Positions 51,896 to 60,001 are shown, counted from the stretch's first letter. The stretch is DNA of 64,000 nucleotides from Paenibacillus macerans (GCF_900454495.1 NZ_UGSI01000001.1:806001-870000), one strand, 5' to 3'. The notes: a model not told the origin generated them from the sequence alone. Numbers and translations: made by a program.

Positions 51896-53149
51896 ATGAA
51901 AGCGGAAATTATCGCGGTGGGGACGGAGCTGCTGCTCGGGCAAATCGTAAACACCAATGCGCAATATTTATCCCAGGAGCTGGCCGCGCTTGGGATTGAC
52001 GTATATTTTCAGACGGTGGTCGGCGACAACCGGAAGCGGTTTGCCCAAGCGGTGGAGACGGCGGCTGCCCGCGCCGATTTGCTGATTTTTACCGGGGGGC
52101 TCGGGCCGACGCAAGACGATTTGACCAAGGAGGCGCTGGCCGAGGTGCTTGGGCGGCCGCTCTATGTCGACCCGGAAGCGATGGCGAATGTCGAACGCTT
52201 TTTCAAGGACAGGGGCGTGCCGATGACGGAAAACAACCGCCGCCAGGCGCTGGCGATTGACGGCGGGACCCCGCTTCCGAACGAAACCGGTCTGGCGGTT
52301 GGGGATGCGGTTGCGGCCGGCGGCAAGTTTTATATCGTTTTGCCCGGTCCGCCGAAGGAAATGAAACCGATGTTCGAGCGCCAGGCGAAGCCGTGGATTT
52401 TGAAGCATGCGCTATCCGAGGAAATGCCGATCTATTCGAAAATGCTCAAGTTTGCCGGGATCGGCGAATCGGCGCTGGAGACGAAGCTGCTCGATTTGAT
52501 CAAGGAGCAGTCGGACCCGACCGTGGCCCCTTACGCCAAGGAAGGCGAGGTCACGATCCGCGTTTCCACCAAGGCGGCGAGCGAACGGGAAGCGATGGAG
52601 AAGCTGGGTGCTATGGAGCGGGAAATCGCTTCCCGCTTGCCGGAGCATCTGTACGCGAACGTCGATGTGCCGATCGAGCAGAAGATTTTGGAGCTGATGG
52701 CCCAGCGCGGGCTGACGCTCAGTGCGGCCGAGAGCTGCACCGGCGGGCTGCTGATGGAGATGATCACCGCGATTCCGGGGAGCTCGGCCGTGTTTATGGG
52801 CGGCATCGTCTGCTATTCCAACGCGATGAAGGAGAAGCTGCTGAACGTTCCGCATGAACTGCTCGAAGGCGATGGCGCTCCTGGCGCCGTCAGCGCGGAA
52901 ACGGCGCGGGTGCTGGCTGAGCAGGTGCGGCTGACCGCCGATACCGACTTTGGCCTTTCGATCACCGGCGTCGCCGGCCCAGGCGCTTCCGAACGCAAGC
53001 CGGCCGGGCTCGTCTATATCGCGATCTCCCGCCGCGGCGGGGATACGGCCGTATACGAGCTGAACCTGAAAGGCAACCGCGATGCCGTCCGCATGCGCTC
53101 GGCCAAAACGATTTTGTACCGGTTGTGGAGAGCGTTGATGGAGTCGTAA
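51896..53149 (+). CDS. cinA: CinA-like competence/damage-inducible protein
   Basis: 417 residues. The N-terminal MoeA/COG1058 domain (GTELLLGQIVNTNAQYLSQE, TGGLGPTQDDLTKEAL, GPPKEMKPM) has ADP-ribose pyrophosphatase activity in homologues. The C-terminal CinA domain (AAESCTGGLLMEMITAIPGS, TGVAGPGASERKPAG) is an NMN amidase in homologues. Together they fit pyridine-nucleotide recycling. In Bacillus cinA is immediately upstream of recA; here 1.1 kb of repeats separates them, so cotranscription is doubtful. ATG follows GGAAGGAGACG. Confidence 0.96.
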   Translation: MKAEIIAVGTELLLGQIVNTNAQYLSQELAALGIDVYFQTVVGDNRKRFAQAVETAAARADLLIFTGGLGPTQDDLTKEALAEVLGRPLYVDPEAMANVERFFKDRGVPMTENNRRQALAIDGGTPLPNETGLAVGDAVAAGGKFYIVLPGPPKEMKPMFERQAKPWILKHALSEEMPIYSKMLKFAGIGESALETKLLDLIKEQSDPTVAPYAKEGEVTIRVSTKAASEREAMEKLGAMEREIASRLPEHLYANVDVPIEQKILELMAQRGLTLSAAESCTGGLLMEMITAIPGSSAVFMGGIVCYSNAMKEKLLNVPHELLEGDGAPGAVSAETARVLAEQVRLTADTDFGLSITGVAGPGASERKPAGLVYIAISRRGGDTAVYELNLKGNRDAVRMRSAKTILYRLWRALMES

Positions 53150-53262
53150 GCTTAGTGCATGTGCATGTGTGAGAGCGATGAGTTCCCGCAGCTTAATTGA
53201 CACCGCGTTCTGATTGGAGTTATCCAATAGAATTGAAATTTAACGGCAAACCCGGCAGTTTG

Positions 53263-53391
53263 ATTGGATATTTCCAATTGATTAGATTCAGCAGGAGCAT
53301 AACGGGCGATTTTGAGCGCGATCTATTGGATATTTCCAATGAGAACTCCAAAAATCGAGCGAGTTCCGACAATCTATTGGATTTTTCCAAT
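53263..53391 (+). repeat. Three dispersed palindromes ATTGGA-N4-TCCAAT
   Basis: ATTGGATATTTCCAAT at 53263-53278 and 53325-53340, and ATTGGATTTTTCCAAT at 53376-53391. The last two share longer flanks (TCT on the left, GAG on the right). A partial TATCCAATAG lies at 53221. They sit between cinA and the promoter at 53467. They could be operators, processing hairpins or a small repeat family. Confidence 0.75.
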
Positions 53392-53466
53392 GAGTGGTGA
53401 AGGGACAACCGGATTGCAGAGGCTCTGGTCGTATGGCGCACGATGCTCACCGTCTCAGCATGCTTC

Positions 53467-53495
53467 TTGCACTTTTCGGCCGCTTGGCATATAAT
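53467..53495 (+). promoter_or_regulatory. SigA promoter without a downstream gene
   Basis: TTGCAC (53467-53472), a 17-bp spacer and consensus TATAAT (53490-53495). The predicted start (about 53502) lies only a few nucleotides before a terminator hairpin. Confidence 0.65.
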
Positions 53496-53505
53496 CAAGA
53501 CACGG

Positions 53506-53548
53506 AAGAACCGTAGCAAACGAACAGTTGTGCTGCGGTTCTTTTTTT
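53506..53548 (+). terminator. Intrinsic terminator directly after the orphan promoter
   Basis: AAGAACCGTAGCA (53506-53518) pairs with TGCTGCGGTTCTT (53531-53543; one G-T), loop of 12 nt, T-run to 53548. It lies 357 nt beyond the cinA stop with no gene between, and about 10 nt after the -10 at 53490. Confidence 0.85.
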
Positions 53549-53636
53549 GTTTGGAAATTTGTTTGGGAGGAGGAGCGAAGTTGTACGTTTTGGCGAACGT
53601 TGGGTCGATGTCTAGTTGTGTCTAATCAATTGACTA

Positions 53637-54024
53637 GTTAAAGCCCTGCACCGAAGTATAGCCGAATCCCGGAGGGAGAGCGGCTGCAAGCACAAAAGTC
53701 ACTATAGGAGCACCAAGCAAGGGATAAACAAGCTAAAGCCTTGCGCCAAAGTAAAGCGAATCCCGGAGGGAGAGCGGCTGCAAGCACAAACATTGCAGAA
53801 TAAACAGCTTACGTAGCAGTTCACCCCCGCAGGAGCGCCATAAGCAGAGCGTGCCCGAAGGGCGACAAGCGGCAGTCTTCCCCATAGCTACCCGGGTGCA
53901 CGTGAAAGCAGCAGTGCCTGCAGCGTGTTTTCAGGTAGCCCTGGAGCACCAATAGTAAGACGTACCCCGAAGGGGAGAAAAGCGTTCCAAGCACGAAGTA
54001 AGCGAATCCCGCAGGGAGAGCGCC
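53637..54024 (+). repeat. Imperfect repeat array with CCCGGAGGG-type mini-hairpins
   Basis: A unit containing GAATCCCGGAGGGAGAGCGG then CTGCAAGCACAAA occurs at 53637-53697 and 53733-53792 (about 85 percent alike by eye). Relatives follow at 53982-54024 (GCGAATCCCGCAGGGAGAGC), and smaller CCCGAAGGG and CCCCGAAGGGG motifs lie between them. No credible gene: the long minus-strand frame over this stretch has no ribosome site and consists of repeat sequence. Confidence 0.65.
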
Positions 54025-54094
54025 AAGGGAGCGCCTCAGAACCTCCCGCGTTAGTTCAATTTGCGGGAATCCAAAGGGCAGCAGGCTCTTGGGG

Positions 54095-54117
54095 CCCTCC
54101 CTTACGGTAAGGGAGGG
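54095..54117 (+). repeat. Perfect 10-bp hairpin upstream of recA
   Basis: CCCTCCCTTA-CGG-TAAGGGAGGG, followed by TTTGGGAGGGTTG. GC-rich, without a long T-run; part of the repeat-rich cinA-recA spacer. Confidence 0.6.
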
Positions 54118-54162
54118 TTTGGGAGGGTTGAGATCCCGGTTTGAGAGGGTTGAAAATTTACG

Positions 54163-54176
54163 CGAATATATGTTCG
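54163..54176 (+). promoter_or_regulatory. LexA (SOS) box of recA
   Basis: CGAATATATGTTCG matches the Bacillus LexA/DinR box CGAAC-N4-GTTCG with one mismatch. It lies 9 bp upstream of the recA -35, so recA should be induced by DNA damage. Confidence 0.8.
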
Positions 54177-54185
54177 AAAAAGTGC

Positions 54186-54214
54186 TTGGCAAACATTCCA
54201 AAACAAGGTACAAT
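54186..54214 (+). promoter_or_regulatory. SigA promoter of recA
   Basis: TTGGCA (54186-54191), a 17-bp spacer and TACAAT (54209-54214), about 50 nt upstream of the recA start. Confidence 0.8.
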
Positions 54215-54266
54215 TATAGACGTTGGAAGTAATCGTGTTATTATCTCATTTAAGGATGTGAGCTGA

Positions 54267-55328
54267 TTGTCAGATCGTAAAGCTGCGCTGGAAATGGCGC
54301 TTCGGCAAATAGAAAAACAATTCGGTAAAGGTTCGATCATGAAACTGGGCGAGTCGACGCACATGCAAGTGGAGATCGTCCCAAGCGGATCGATCGCTTT
54401 GGATATTGCTTTGGGTACCGGGGGATTGCCCCGCGGCCGTATTATTGAAGTGTACGGACCGGAGTCTTCGGGTAAGACGACGGTAGCGCTGCACGCGATT
54501 GCGGAAGTTCAGAAAATCGGCGGACAAGCCGCATTTATCGACGCGGAACATGCTCTGGATCCTTCCTATGCAAGCAAGCTTGGCGTAAACATCGACGAGT
54601 TGCTTTTGTCCCAGCCGGATACGGGCGAACAAGCGTTGGAAATCGCCGAAGCGCTCGTGCGCAGCGGTGCGGTTGACATCATCGTTATCGACTCTGTTGC
54701 CGCGCTCGTACCTAAGGCGGAAATCGAAGGCGAGATGGGGGATTCCCACGTCGGTTTGCAAGCCCGCTTGATGTCTCAAGCGCTGCGGAAGCTGTCGGGG
54801 GCGATCAGCAAATCGAAAACGATCGCGATCTTCATTAACCAGCTTCGCGAGAAAGTCGGCGTAATGTTCGGGAATCCGGAGACAACGCCGGGTGGACGGG
54901 CCTTGAAATTCTATTCGACGATCCGTCTGGACGTTCGCCGCGTGGAAACGATCAAGATGGGCAACGATATGGTCGGAAACCGGACGCGGATTAAAGTCGT
55001 GAAGAATAAAGTCGCTCCGCCGTTCAAACAAGCCGAAATCGACATTATGTACGGCGAAGGTATTTCCAAAGAGGGCAGCATCATCGACATCGGCGTGGAA
55101 TTGGATATCGTGGATAAGAGCGGTGCATGGTATTCGTTCGCGGGCGAACGCCTCGGTCAAGGCCGGGAGAACGCGAAACAGTTCTTGAAAGAGCATACGG
55201 AAATCGCCAATTCGATTGAACAAAAAATCCGGGAATCGAGCAATTTGACCACTGCGGTTGCTCCTGCGTCGCCAAGCGAACTGGAAATGGAACTCCAAGA
55301 GGAGCAAGCGCTTTTCGGAGATGAATAA
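54267..55328 (+). CDS. recA: Recombinase RecA
   Basis: 353 residues. Strand-exchange ATPase for recombinational repair and coprotease for LexA self-cleavage. Walker A GPESSGKTTVALHAIAE is near residue 66; further blocks are FIDAEHALDPSYA, QPDTGEQALEIAE, IDSVAALVPKAEIEGEMGD and the DNA-binding loop region NQLREKVGVMFGNPETTPGG. The acidic C-terminal tail is present. The start is TTG at 54267 after AAGGATGTGA. It has its own SOS promoter and terminator. recX, its modulator, follows after a repeat. Confidence 0.99.
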   Translation: MSDRKAALEMALRQIEKQFGKGSIMKLGESTHMQVEIVPSGSIALDIALGTGGLPRGRIIEVYGPESSGKTTVALHAIAEVQKIGGQAAFIDAEHALDPSYASKLGVNIDELLLSQPDTGEQALEIAEALVRSGAVDIIVIDSVAALVPKAEIEGEMGDSHVGLQARLMSQALRKLSGAISKSKTIAIFINQLREKVGVMFGNPETTPGGRALKFYSTIRLDVRRVETIKMGNDMVGNRTRIKVVKNKVAPPFKQAEIDIMYGEGISKEGSIIDIGVELDIVDKSGAWYSFAGERLGQGRENAKQFLKEHTEIANSIEQKIRESSNLTTAVAPASPSELEMELQEEQALFGDE

Positions 55329-55341
55329 GGCAGCAGCCATG

Positions 55342-55388
55342 AAGCGCTCTGACCCCGTCGGTAAATAGCCGGGGCAGGGCGCTTTTGC
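55342..55388 (+). terminator. Intrinsic terminator after recA
   Basis: AAGCGC-TCTGA-CCCCG pairs with CGGGG-CAGG-GCGCTT, followed by TT. Ends recA before the repeat. Confidence 0.75.
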
Positions 55389-55479
55389 AGTTTGGGGGCG
55401 GTTGGCCGAAAACGGTAAAAATACAGCTTGACCTAAAAATCCGTGTTGACAGCTGGCTACTGGAACGACAGAGCGTCGG

Positions 55480-55746
55480 CATTCAAAATAGCGGCACTTT
55501 ATGTGCTTATTATCCTGAGTCAGGCATGTTCATCCTCATTAGCGGCATTTTTTGTACTTATTTTTCTATGAATGGCCCAGAACGTGAGGATTTCCTGGCG
55601 ACTCGAGAAAATAACGACATAAATTGTCTCTATTTCCCTCAAATGGACGGAAATCGCCGGAATAACGCCATTTTTTACTCTTGTGTTTTTCGCTGGAGTA
55701 TACCAGGCAGCCTGGGTTTGCAGGTTTTCTTATAGTTTTATCGAGC
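55480..55746 (+). repeat. Second repeat family, copy 2 (recA-recX spacer)
   Basis: Aligns with 30880-31135. Shared blocks: CAAAATA-CGGC, CTTTATGTGCTTATTATCC, ATTAGCGGCATTTT, GTACTTAT, CTCGAGAAAATA, ATCGCCGGAATAAC and TTTTATCGAG. Like copy 1 it lies just behind a transcription unit. No reading frame is conserved between the copies. It fills most of the 497-nt spacer, which has no gene. Confidence 0.7.
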
Positions 55747-55825
55747 GGCGTATTTTTTTGGACACACAAAGCCGAATCTACACCTGGTACCAGTCCGGTC
55801 CGGGTGTGACACAGGAGGAACGCAG

Positions 55826-56716
55826 TTGAATCAATGGGAGAAAAGCCGTGGAAAAGATCAAAGCGGCGGGCACGATATCGTTGACATATCCGATGAGATG
55901 TTTTGGCAGGAAAGATTGCGGACGCCTGACCGAAAGGGATTCAGACAACTGGAAGGATCCAGACAAGTGGAGGGATCCAGGCAAGTGCAGGATTCCGTCC
56001 AGGTAGAGGACTCCGTCCAAGTGAAGGAATCCGGATTATCCGCTTTTCCGGAAGACGCGGAGCTGGTCATTACTTCGGTGCAGGTGCTGAAGCGGCCGAA
56101 ACATCGGTACCGGATTTTTTTCGGAGCGTACGCGTTTGAGGTTCATGAGGATGTCATGATCAAATACCGCATGATCAAAGGGGCGGTTTTCACCAAAGCG
56201 GAGCTGGAGGAGATCGTTTCGGCGGATGAGCGGCAGCAGGGGTATGCGGACGCTCAGACGTATTTGAGCCGGAAGCCGCGGACCGCGTATGAAATCTCCA
56301 TGCGCCTAAAGGAAAAAGGCTGGGGAGAGGAAACGATAAACGATGTTATCGGCCGGCTGCAAGCCGAAGGTTATCTCGATGACGCCGCATATGCGCAGGA
56401 ATGGGCTGCACAGCGGGTGAAACTGCGGGGGAAGGGAAAACTATGGGTGCGCCACGAACTGCGCCAGAAAGGGGTCTCCAAGCCTCTGATCGAGGACGCG
56501 CTGGGCGAAGTCAGCGAAGACGACGAATTCGCGAGCGCGATGCTGCTGGGGGCCAAGAAATGGCGCGGTACTTCCGGCGAACCGTTAGATAAAAAACGCA
56601 AGACAGGAGCTTTTTTGCAGCGCAGAGGTTTTTCCGGAAAAATCGTCTCAAAAGTGCTTCGGGAGCTCGGCCGCGAAGACGGAATGAGCGCTGAAGACGA
56701 GTGGGACGCGGAATAG
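55826..56716 (+). CDS. recX: RecA modulator RecX, with an unusual repetitive N-terminal extension
   Basis: 296 residues. RecX caps or destabilises RecA filaments. The three-helix RecX repeats are in the C-terminal two thirds (YADAQTYLSRKPRTAYEISM onward, with GYLDDAAYAQEWAAQRVKLR and GVSKPLIEDAL). The first 75 or so residues are extra and include five units of six residues (QLEGSR, QVEGSR, QVQDSV, QVEDSV, QVKESG) encoded by five 18-bp DNA repeats at 55943-56032. Start TTG at 55826 after ACAGGAGGAA. Separated from recA by a terminator and repeat, so probably independently expressed. Confidence 0.92.
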   Translation: MNQWEKSRGKDQSGGHDIVDISDEMFWQERLRTPDRKGFRQLEGSRQVEGSRQVQDSVQVEDSVQVKESGLSAFPEDAELVITSVQVLKRPKHRYRIFFGAYAFEVHEDVMIKYRMIKGAVFTKAELEEIVSADERQQGYADAQTYLSRKPRTAYEISMRLKEKGWGEETINDVIGRLQAEGYLDDAAYAQEWAAQRVKLRGKGKLWVRHELRQKGVSKPLIEDALGEVSEDDEFASAMLLGAKKWRGTSGEPLDKKRKTGAFLQRRGFSGKIVSKVLRELGREDGMSAEDEWDAE

Positions 56717-56756
56717 CCGGACAAGACCGGAACGGGAGGGAACTCTTGTCATTTGC

Positions 56757-56786
56757 TTGACAATTTCTTTCATCAAATAATAAAAT
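56757..56786 (+). promoter_or_regulatory. SigA promoter of rny
   Basis: Consensus TTGACA (56757-56762), an 18-bp spacer and TAAAAT (56781-56786). The leader to rny is about 245 nt, without a gene; it contains a small hairpin TTCATGC-like region near 56905 but no terminator. Confidence 0.75.
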
Positions 56787-57038
56787 GATACTTGAATCCA
56801 TATCGCTGAAGTCCCTTTTTTTCCTTCCAAAATTATGGGCTCCGAATGTGATTCTTGTTCTCCAATCATGAGGCCGATACTTCCGTATTTTCTGCGGAAC
56901 CGTCATGCATAAGCATGAACCAGCTGAACTGAATGGGCATGTCATGTATTCTTAGTACGAATGATGAATGAGAAAAGTAACTAACAACTGCAAACATCCC
57001 AAGGAATGCCTTGGAGGAAACAACGGGGAGGTGAACAG

Positions 57039-58580
57039 ATGAATCCTGTAATCTGGTTCGTTCTCGTTGCAGCCGCTTTATTCTTTGGGTTCGTGATCGG
57101 GTATTTTATTCGCAAATCTCTTGCAGAAGCTAAAATTTCCAGTGCGGAACACGCTGCAAGCCAAATCTTGGAAAACGCGAGAAAGGAAGCAGAGGCACTG
57201 AAAAAGGAAACGGTTCTGGAAGCGAAAGATGAAGTCCATAAGCTAAGAACCGAAGCTGATAAAGACATTCGTGAACGTCGGAATGAAATTCAACGACAAG
57301 AAAGACGATTGTTGCAAAAAGAAGAGTCGCTGGATAAAAAATTAGAATCGCTTGAACGTAAAGAAGAGCAAGTGGTCAGCAAGGAGAAACGGATCGAAGA
57401 AACCCAGCAGCAAATCGAGTTGATTTACAAAAATCAGGTTCAAGAATTGGAACGCATCTCCAATCTGACGATGGAAGATGCTCGCACGATTATTTTGAAC
57501 AACGTTGAGCAGGAAGTCCGCCACGAGACGGCACAGATGATCAAGGACATCGAACAGCAGGCGAAGGAGGAAGCGGACAAGAAATCCCGCGAAATCATCA
57601 CGCTGGCGATCCAACGCTGCGCTGCCGACCATGTGGCGGAAACGACGGTGTCCGTCGTGACCCTGCCGAACGAAGAGATGAAGGGACGGATTATCGGACG
57701 CGAAGGACGTAATATTCGTGCGCTCGAAACGTTGACGGGAATTGATCTCATTATCGACGATACGCCGGAAGCGGTGATTCTGTCGGGCTTTGATCCGATA
57801 CGCCGCGAAATTGCCCGCACCGCGCTGGAGAAACTGGTGGCGGACGGACGGATTCACCCGGCGCGCATCGAAGAGATGGTCGAGAAGTCGCGCCGGGAAG
57901 TGGACGAACGCATTCGCGAATATGGCGAACAGGCTACCTTCGAGGTCGGCGTGCATGCTCTTCATCCCGATTTGATCAAAATCCTGGGACGCCTCAAGTT
58001 CCGGACAAGCTACGGTCAAAACGTGCTGAAGCACTCGATGGAGGTTGCGTACCTGGCCGGATTGATGGCCGGAGAACTCGGCGAAGATATCGCGCTGGCC
58101 AAACGGGCGGGCTTGTTGCATGATATAGGTAAAGCGCTTGATCATGAAGTGGAAGGATCTCATGTCGAAATCGGCGTGGAACTGGCTAAGAAATACAAGG
58201 AACATCCGGTGGTCATCAACAGTATTGCCTCTCACCACGGCGATTGCGAAGCGACTTCCGTCATCGCCATGCTGGTTGGCGCCGCAGACGCTTTGTCGGC
58301 GGCAAGACCGGGGGCGCGGCGCGAGACGCTGGAAACGTACATTCGCCGTTTGGAGAAACTCGAAGAGATTTCCGAGTCGTTCGAAGGCGTCGAGAAATCG
58401 TTTGCCATTCAGGCGGGCCGCGAGGTTCGCGTGATGGTGCAGCCTGATAAGATCGACGATGCGGAAGCGTTCCGCTTGGCGAGAGACATTACCAAGAAGA
58501 TTGAAAGTGAGCTGGATTATCCGGGTCATATCAAAGTTACCGTCATCCGCGAAACGCGGGCGGTTGAATACGCCAAGTAA
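57039..58580 (+). CDS. rny: Ribonuclease Y
   Basis: 513 residues. Membrane-bound endoribonuclease that starts decay of much mRNA and acts with RNase J and PNPase, both encoded in this window. An N-terminal membrane helix (about 3-22) is followed by a long coiled coil (about 30-195), a KH domain (GRIIGREGRNIRALETLTGI) and an HD domain (GLLHDIGKALDHEVEGSH near residue 360). The ATG at 57039 follows GGGGAGGTGA; the upstream in-frame ATG at 57006 is not preceded by a site. Order recA-rny-ymdB-spoVS follows B. subtilis. Confidence 0.98.
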   Translation: MNPVIWFVLVAAALFFGFVIGYFIRKSLAEAKISSAEHAASQILENARKEAEALKKETVLEAKDEVHKLRTEADKDIRERRNEIQRQERRLLQKEESLDKKLESLERKEEQVVSKEKRIEETQQQIELIYKNQVQELERISNLTMEDARTIILNNVEQEVRHETAQMIKDIEQQAKEEADKKSREIITLAIQRCAADHVAETTVSVVTLPNEEMKGRIIGREGRNIRALETLTGIDLIIDDTPEAVILSGFDPIRREIARTALEKLVADGRIHPARIEEMVEKSRREVDERIREYGEQATFEVGVHALHPDLIKILGRLKFRTSYGQNVLKHSMEVAYLAGLMAGELGEDIALAKRAGLLHDIGKALDHEVEGSHVEIGVELAKKYKEHPVVINSIASHHGDCEATSVIAMLVGAADALSAARPGARRETLETYIRRLEKLEEISESFEGVEKSFAIQAGREVRVMVQPDKIDDAEAFRLARDITKKIESELDYPGHIKVTVIRETRAVEYAK

Positions 58581-58591
58581 AGGATATGCTG

Positions 58592-58621
58592 AAAAGTGGC
58601 CCCCTGGGGGGGCCGCTTTTT
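58592..58621 (+). terminator. Intrinsic terminator after rny
   Basis: AAAAG-T-GGCCCCC-TGG-GGGGGCC-G-CTTTTT: a strong GC stem with a T-run. Confidence 0.9.
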
Positions 58622-58730
58622 CATTGCTTGACAACGCGGCTTGCGTTGCGCAAGGCATTCGGAGATTTTATCGCAAGATGGCGAACGCCGGATGCTGCAT
58701 AGGGGTAGTCATGCCTAAGGAGGGAGCATT

Positions 58731-59525
58731 ATTAAAGTTCTGTTTATCGGAGATATCGTAGGGAATACGGGGCGAAAGGCGTTGAAGGCGACGCTGCCTC
58801 ATCTGAAGTCCAAGTACAATCCGCACATCATTATCGCCAACGGCGAAAACGCGGCGGCCGGCCGGGGAATCAACGCCAATATCGCCAAGGAATTTTTTGA
58901 GCAGGGCATTCACGGATTAACGATGGGCAACCATACGTGGGACAATAAAGAGATTTTCGATTTTATAGACGAGGAGCCGCGGATGATTCGTCCGGCCAAT
59001 TATCCCCCGGGCACGCCGGGCCGGGGCTCGATGGTCATCAAGGCGGGCGGCAAGGAGCTGGCGGTCGTAAACCTGATGGGCCGCACGTTTTTGCCGCCGC
59101 TGGACGATCCGTTCCGCAAGGCGGACGAAATCATCGGGCAGTTGTCCAAGAAGCACAAATGCATTCTGGTCGATTTCCATGCCGAAGCCACTTCGGAGAA
59201 GATCGCCATGGGCTGGTATTTGGACGGCCGCGCTTCTTTGGTGGTCGGCACGCACACGCATGTGCAAAGCAACGACGACACGATTTTGCCCCAAGGCACC
59301 GCTTATTTGACGGATGCCGGCATGGTCGGCTCCCGGGAAGGGATTCTCGGCATGGAGCGGACGGCCGTGCTGCGGAAATTTACCACCCAACTGCCGGTCC
59401 GGTTTCAAGTATGCGAAGGCAAATGGCATTTTCACGCCGTGTTCGTGGAACTGGACGAAGCGACCGGCCGGGCGCTGAAAATCGAAAAAATCCGTTTGCT
59501 CGAAGACGAGTGGCGGATGGATTGA
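58731..59525 (+). CDS. ymdB: YmdB-like metallophosphodiesterase, probable ATT start
   Basis: 264 residues if started at 58731, the same length as B. subtilis YmdB, a 2',3'-cAMP phosphodiesterase that affects biofilm and motility choice. The reading frame begins KVLFIGDIVGNTGRKALKA; the Asp of GD is a metal ligand and is essential. Upstream the frame is closed by TAA at 58716, and no ATG, GTG or TTG lies between that stop and a TTG at 58782, which would remove the ligand. AAGGAGGG (58717-58724) is 6 nt before the ATT at 58731. Other metal ligands: IANGENAA, MGNHTWDNKE, DFHAEATSEK, VGTHTHVQ. Confidence 0.9.
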   Translation: MKVLFIGDIVGNTGRKALKATLPHLKSKYNPHIIIANGENAAAGRGINANIAKEFFEQGIHGLTMGNHTWDNKEIFDFIDEEPRMIRPANYPPGTPGRGSMVIKAGGKELAVVNLMGRTFLPPLDDPFRKADEIIGQLSKKHKCILVDFHAEATSEKIAMGWYLDGRASLVVGTHTHVQSNDDTILPQGTAYLTDAGMVGSREGILGMERTAVLRKFTTQLPVRFQVCEGKWHFHAVFVELDEATGRALKIEKIRLLEDEWRMD

Positions 59526-59569
59526 AACCGGCCGATCAAGGCCTCCCAAAGTACAGCAAGGGAAAAAGA

Positions 59570-59594
59570 AGGAATTATTTGAGCTCTCACGAAT
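59570..59594 (+). promoter_or_regulatory. SigH-type promoter of spoVS
   Basis: AGGAATT (59570-59576), a 14-nt gap and GAAT (59591-59594), the spacing and boxes of SigH promoters such as that of spoVG. spoVS is transcribed by SigH in B. subtilis. It lies 50 nt upstream of the spoVS start. Confidence 0.65.
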
Positions 59595-59644
59595 ATGTTC
59601 TAAGTAGTGGAATCAACCGATTATTCCCAGGGAGGTACTTGACC

Positions 59645-59905
59645 ATGGAAGTATTAAAAGTTTCAGCAAAATCCAACCCCAACTCCGTTGCCGGGGCGTT
59701 AGCTGGAGTTCTTAGAGAACGCGGCGCTGCTGAACTTCAAGCCATTGGGGCTGGTGCACTAAACCAAGCCATTAAAGCTGTAGCGATCGCCCGGGGATTT
59801 GTCGCGCCAAGCGGTGTAGACCTCATTTGCATTCCGGCATTTACCGACATCGTGATCGATGGTGAGGACCGTACCGCTATTAAACTTATCGTAGAACCCA
59901 GATAA
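59645..59905 (+). CDS. spoVS: Stage V sporulation protein S
   Basis: 86 residues, Alba-like fold, among the most conserved sporulation proteins: MEVLKVSAKSNPNSVAGALA, then AIGAGALNQAIKAVAIARG and the end TAIKLIVEPR. Needed for stage V coat and cortex development in B. subtilis. ATG follows AGGGAGGT. The frame runs open a long way upstream, but that part is antisense-like sequence over ymdB. SigH-type promoter upstream and a terminator downstream make it monocistronic. Confidence 0.97.
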   Translation: MEVLKVSAKSNPNSVAGALAGVLRERGAAELQAIGAGALNQAIKAVAIARGFVAPSGVDLICIPAFTDIVIDGEDRTAIKLIVEPR

Positions 59906-59928
59906 ATGAGAGTTATGATGACATGATG

Positions 59929-59967
59929 CCTGTTTACGACGTAACCCGACGTAGACAGGTTTTTTTG
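59929..59967 (+). terminator. Intrinsic terminator after spoVS
   Basis: CCTGTTTACG pairs (one G-T) with CGTAGACAGG, followed by TTTTTTT. Confidence 0.9.
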
Positions 59968-60001
59968 TTATTTTCAGAAAATGGGACAGGAGGAATCCGC
60001 T

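Noticed and set aside
53637..54024. CRISPR-like direct repeats
   Set aside because: Only two good copies with irregular spacing, and the intervening sequence is not spacer-like.
53821..54213. A 130-codon frame on the minus strand in the cinA-recA spacer
   Set aside because: It runs through the repeat array, has no ribosome site, and its composition follows the repeated CCCGGAGGG and CCCTTACGG motifs; I treat it as chance.
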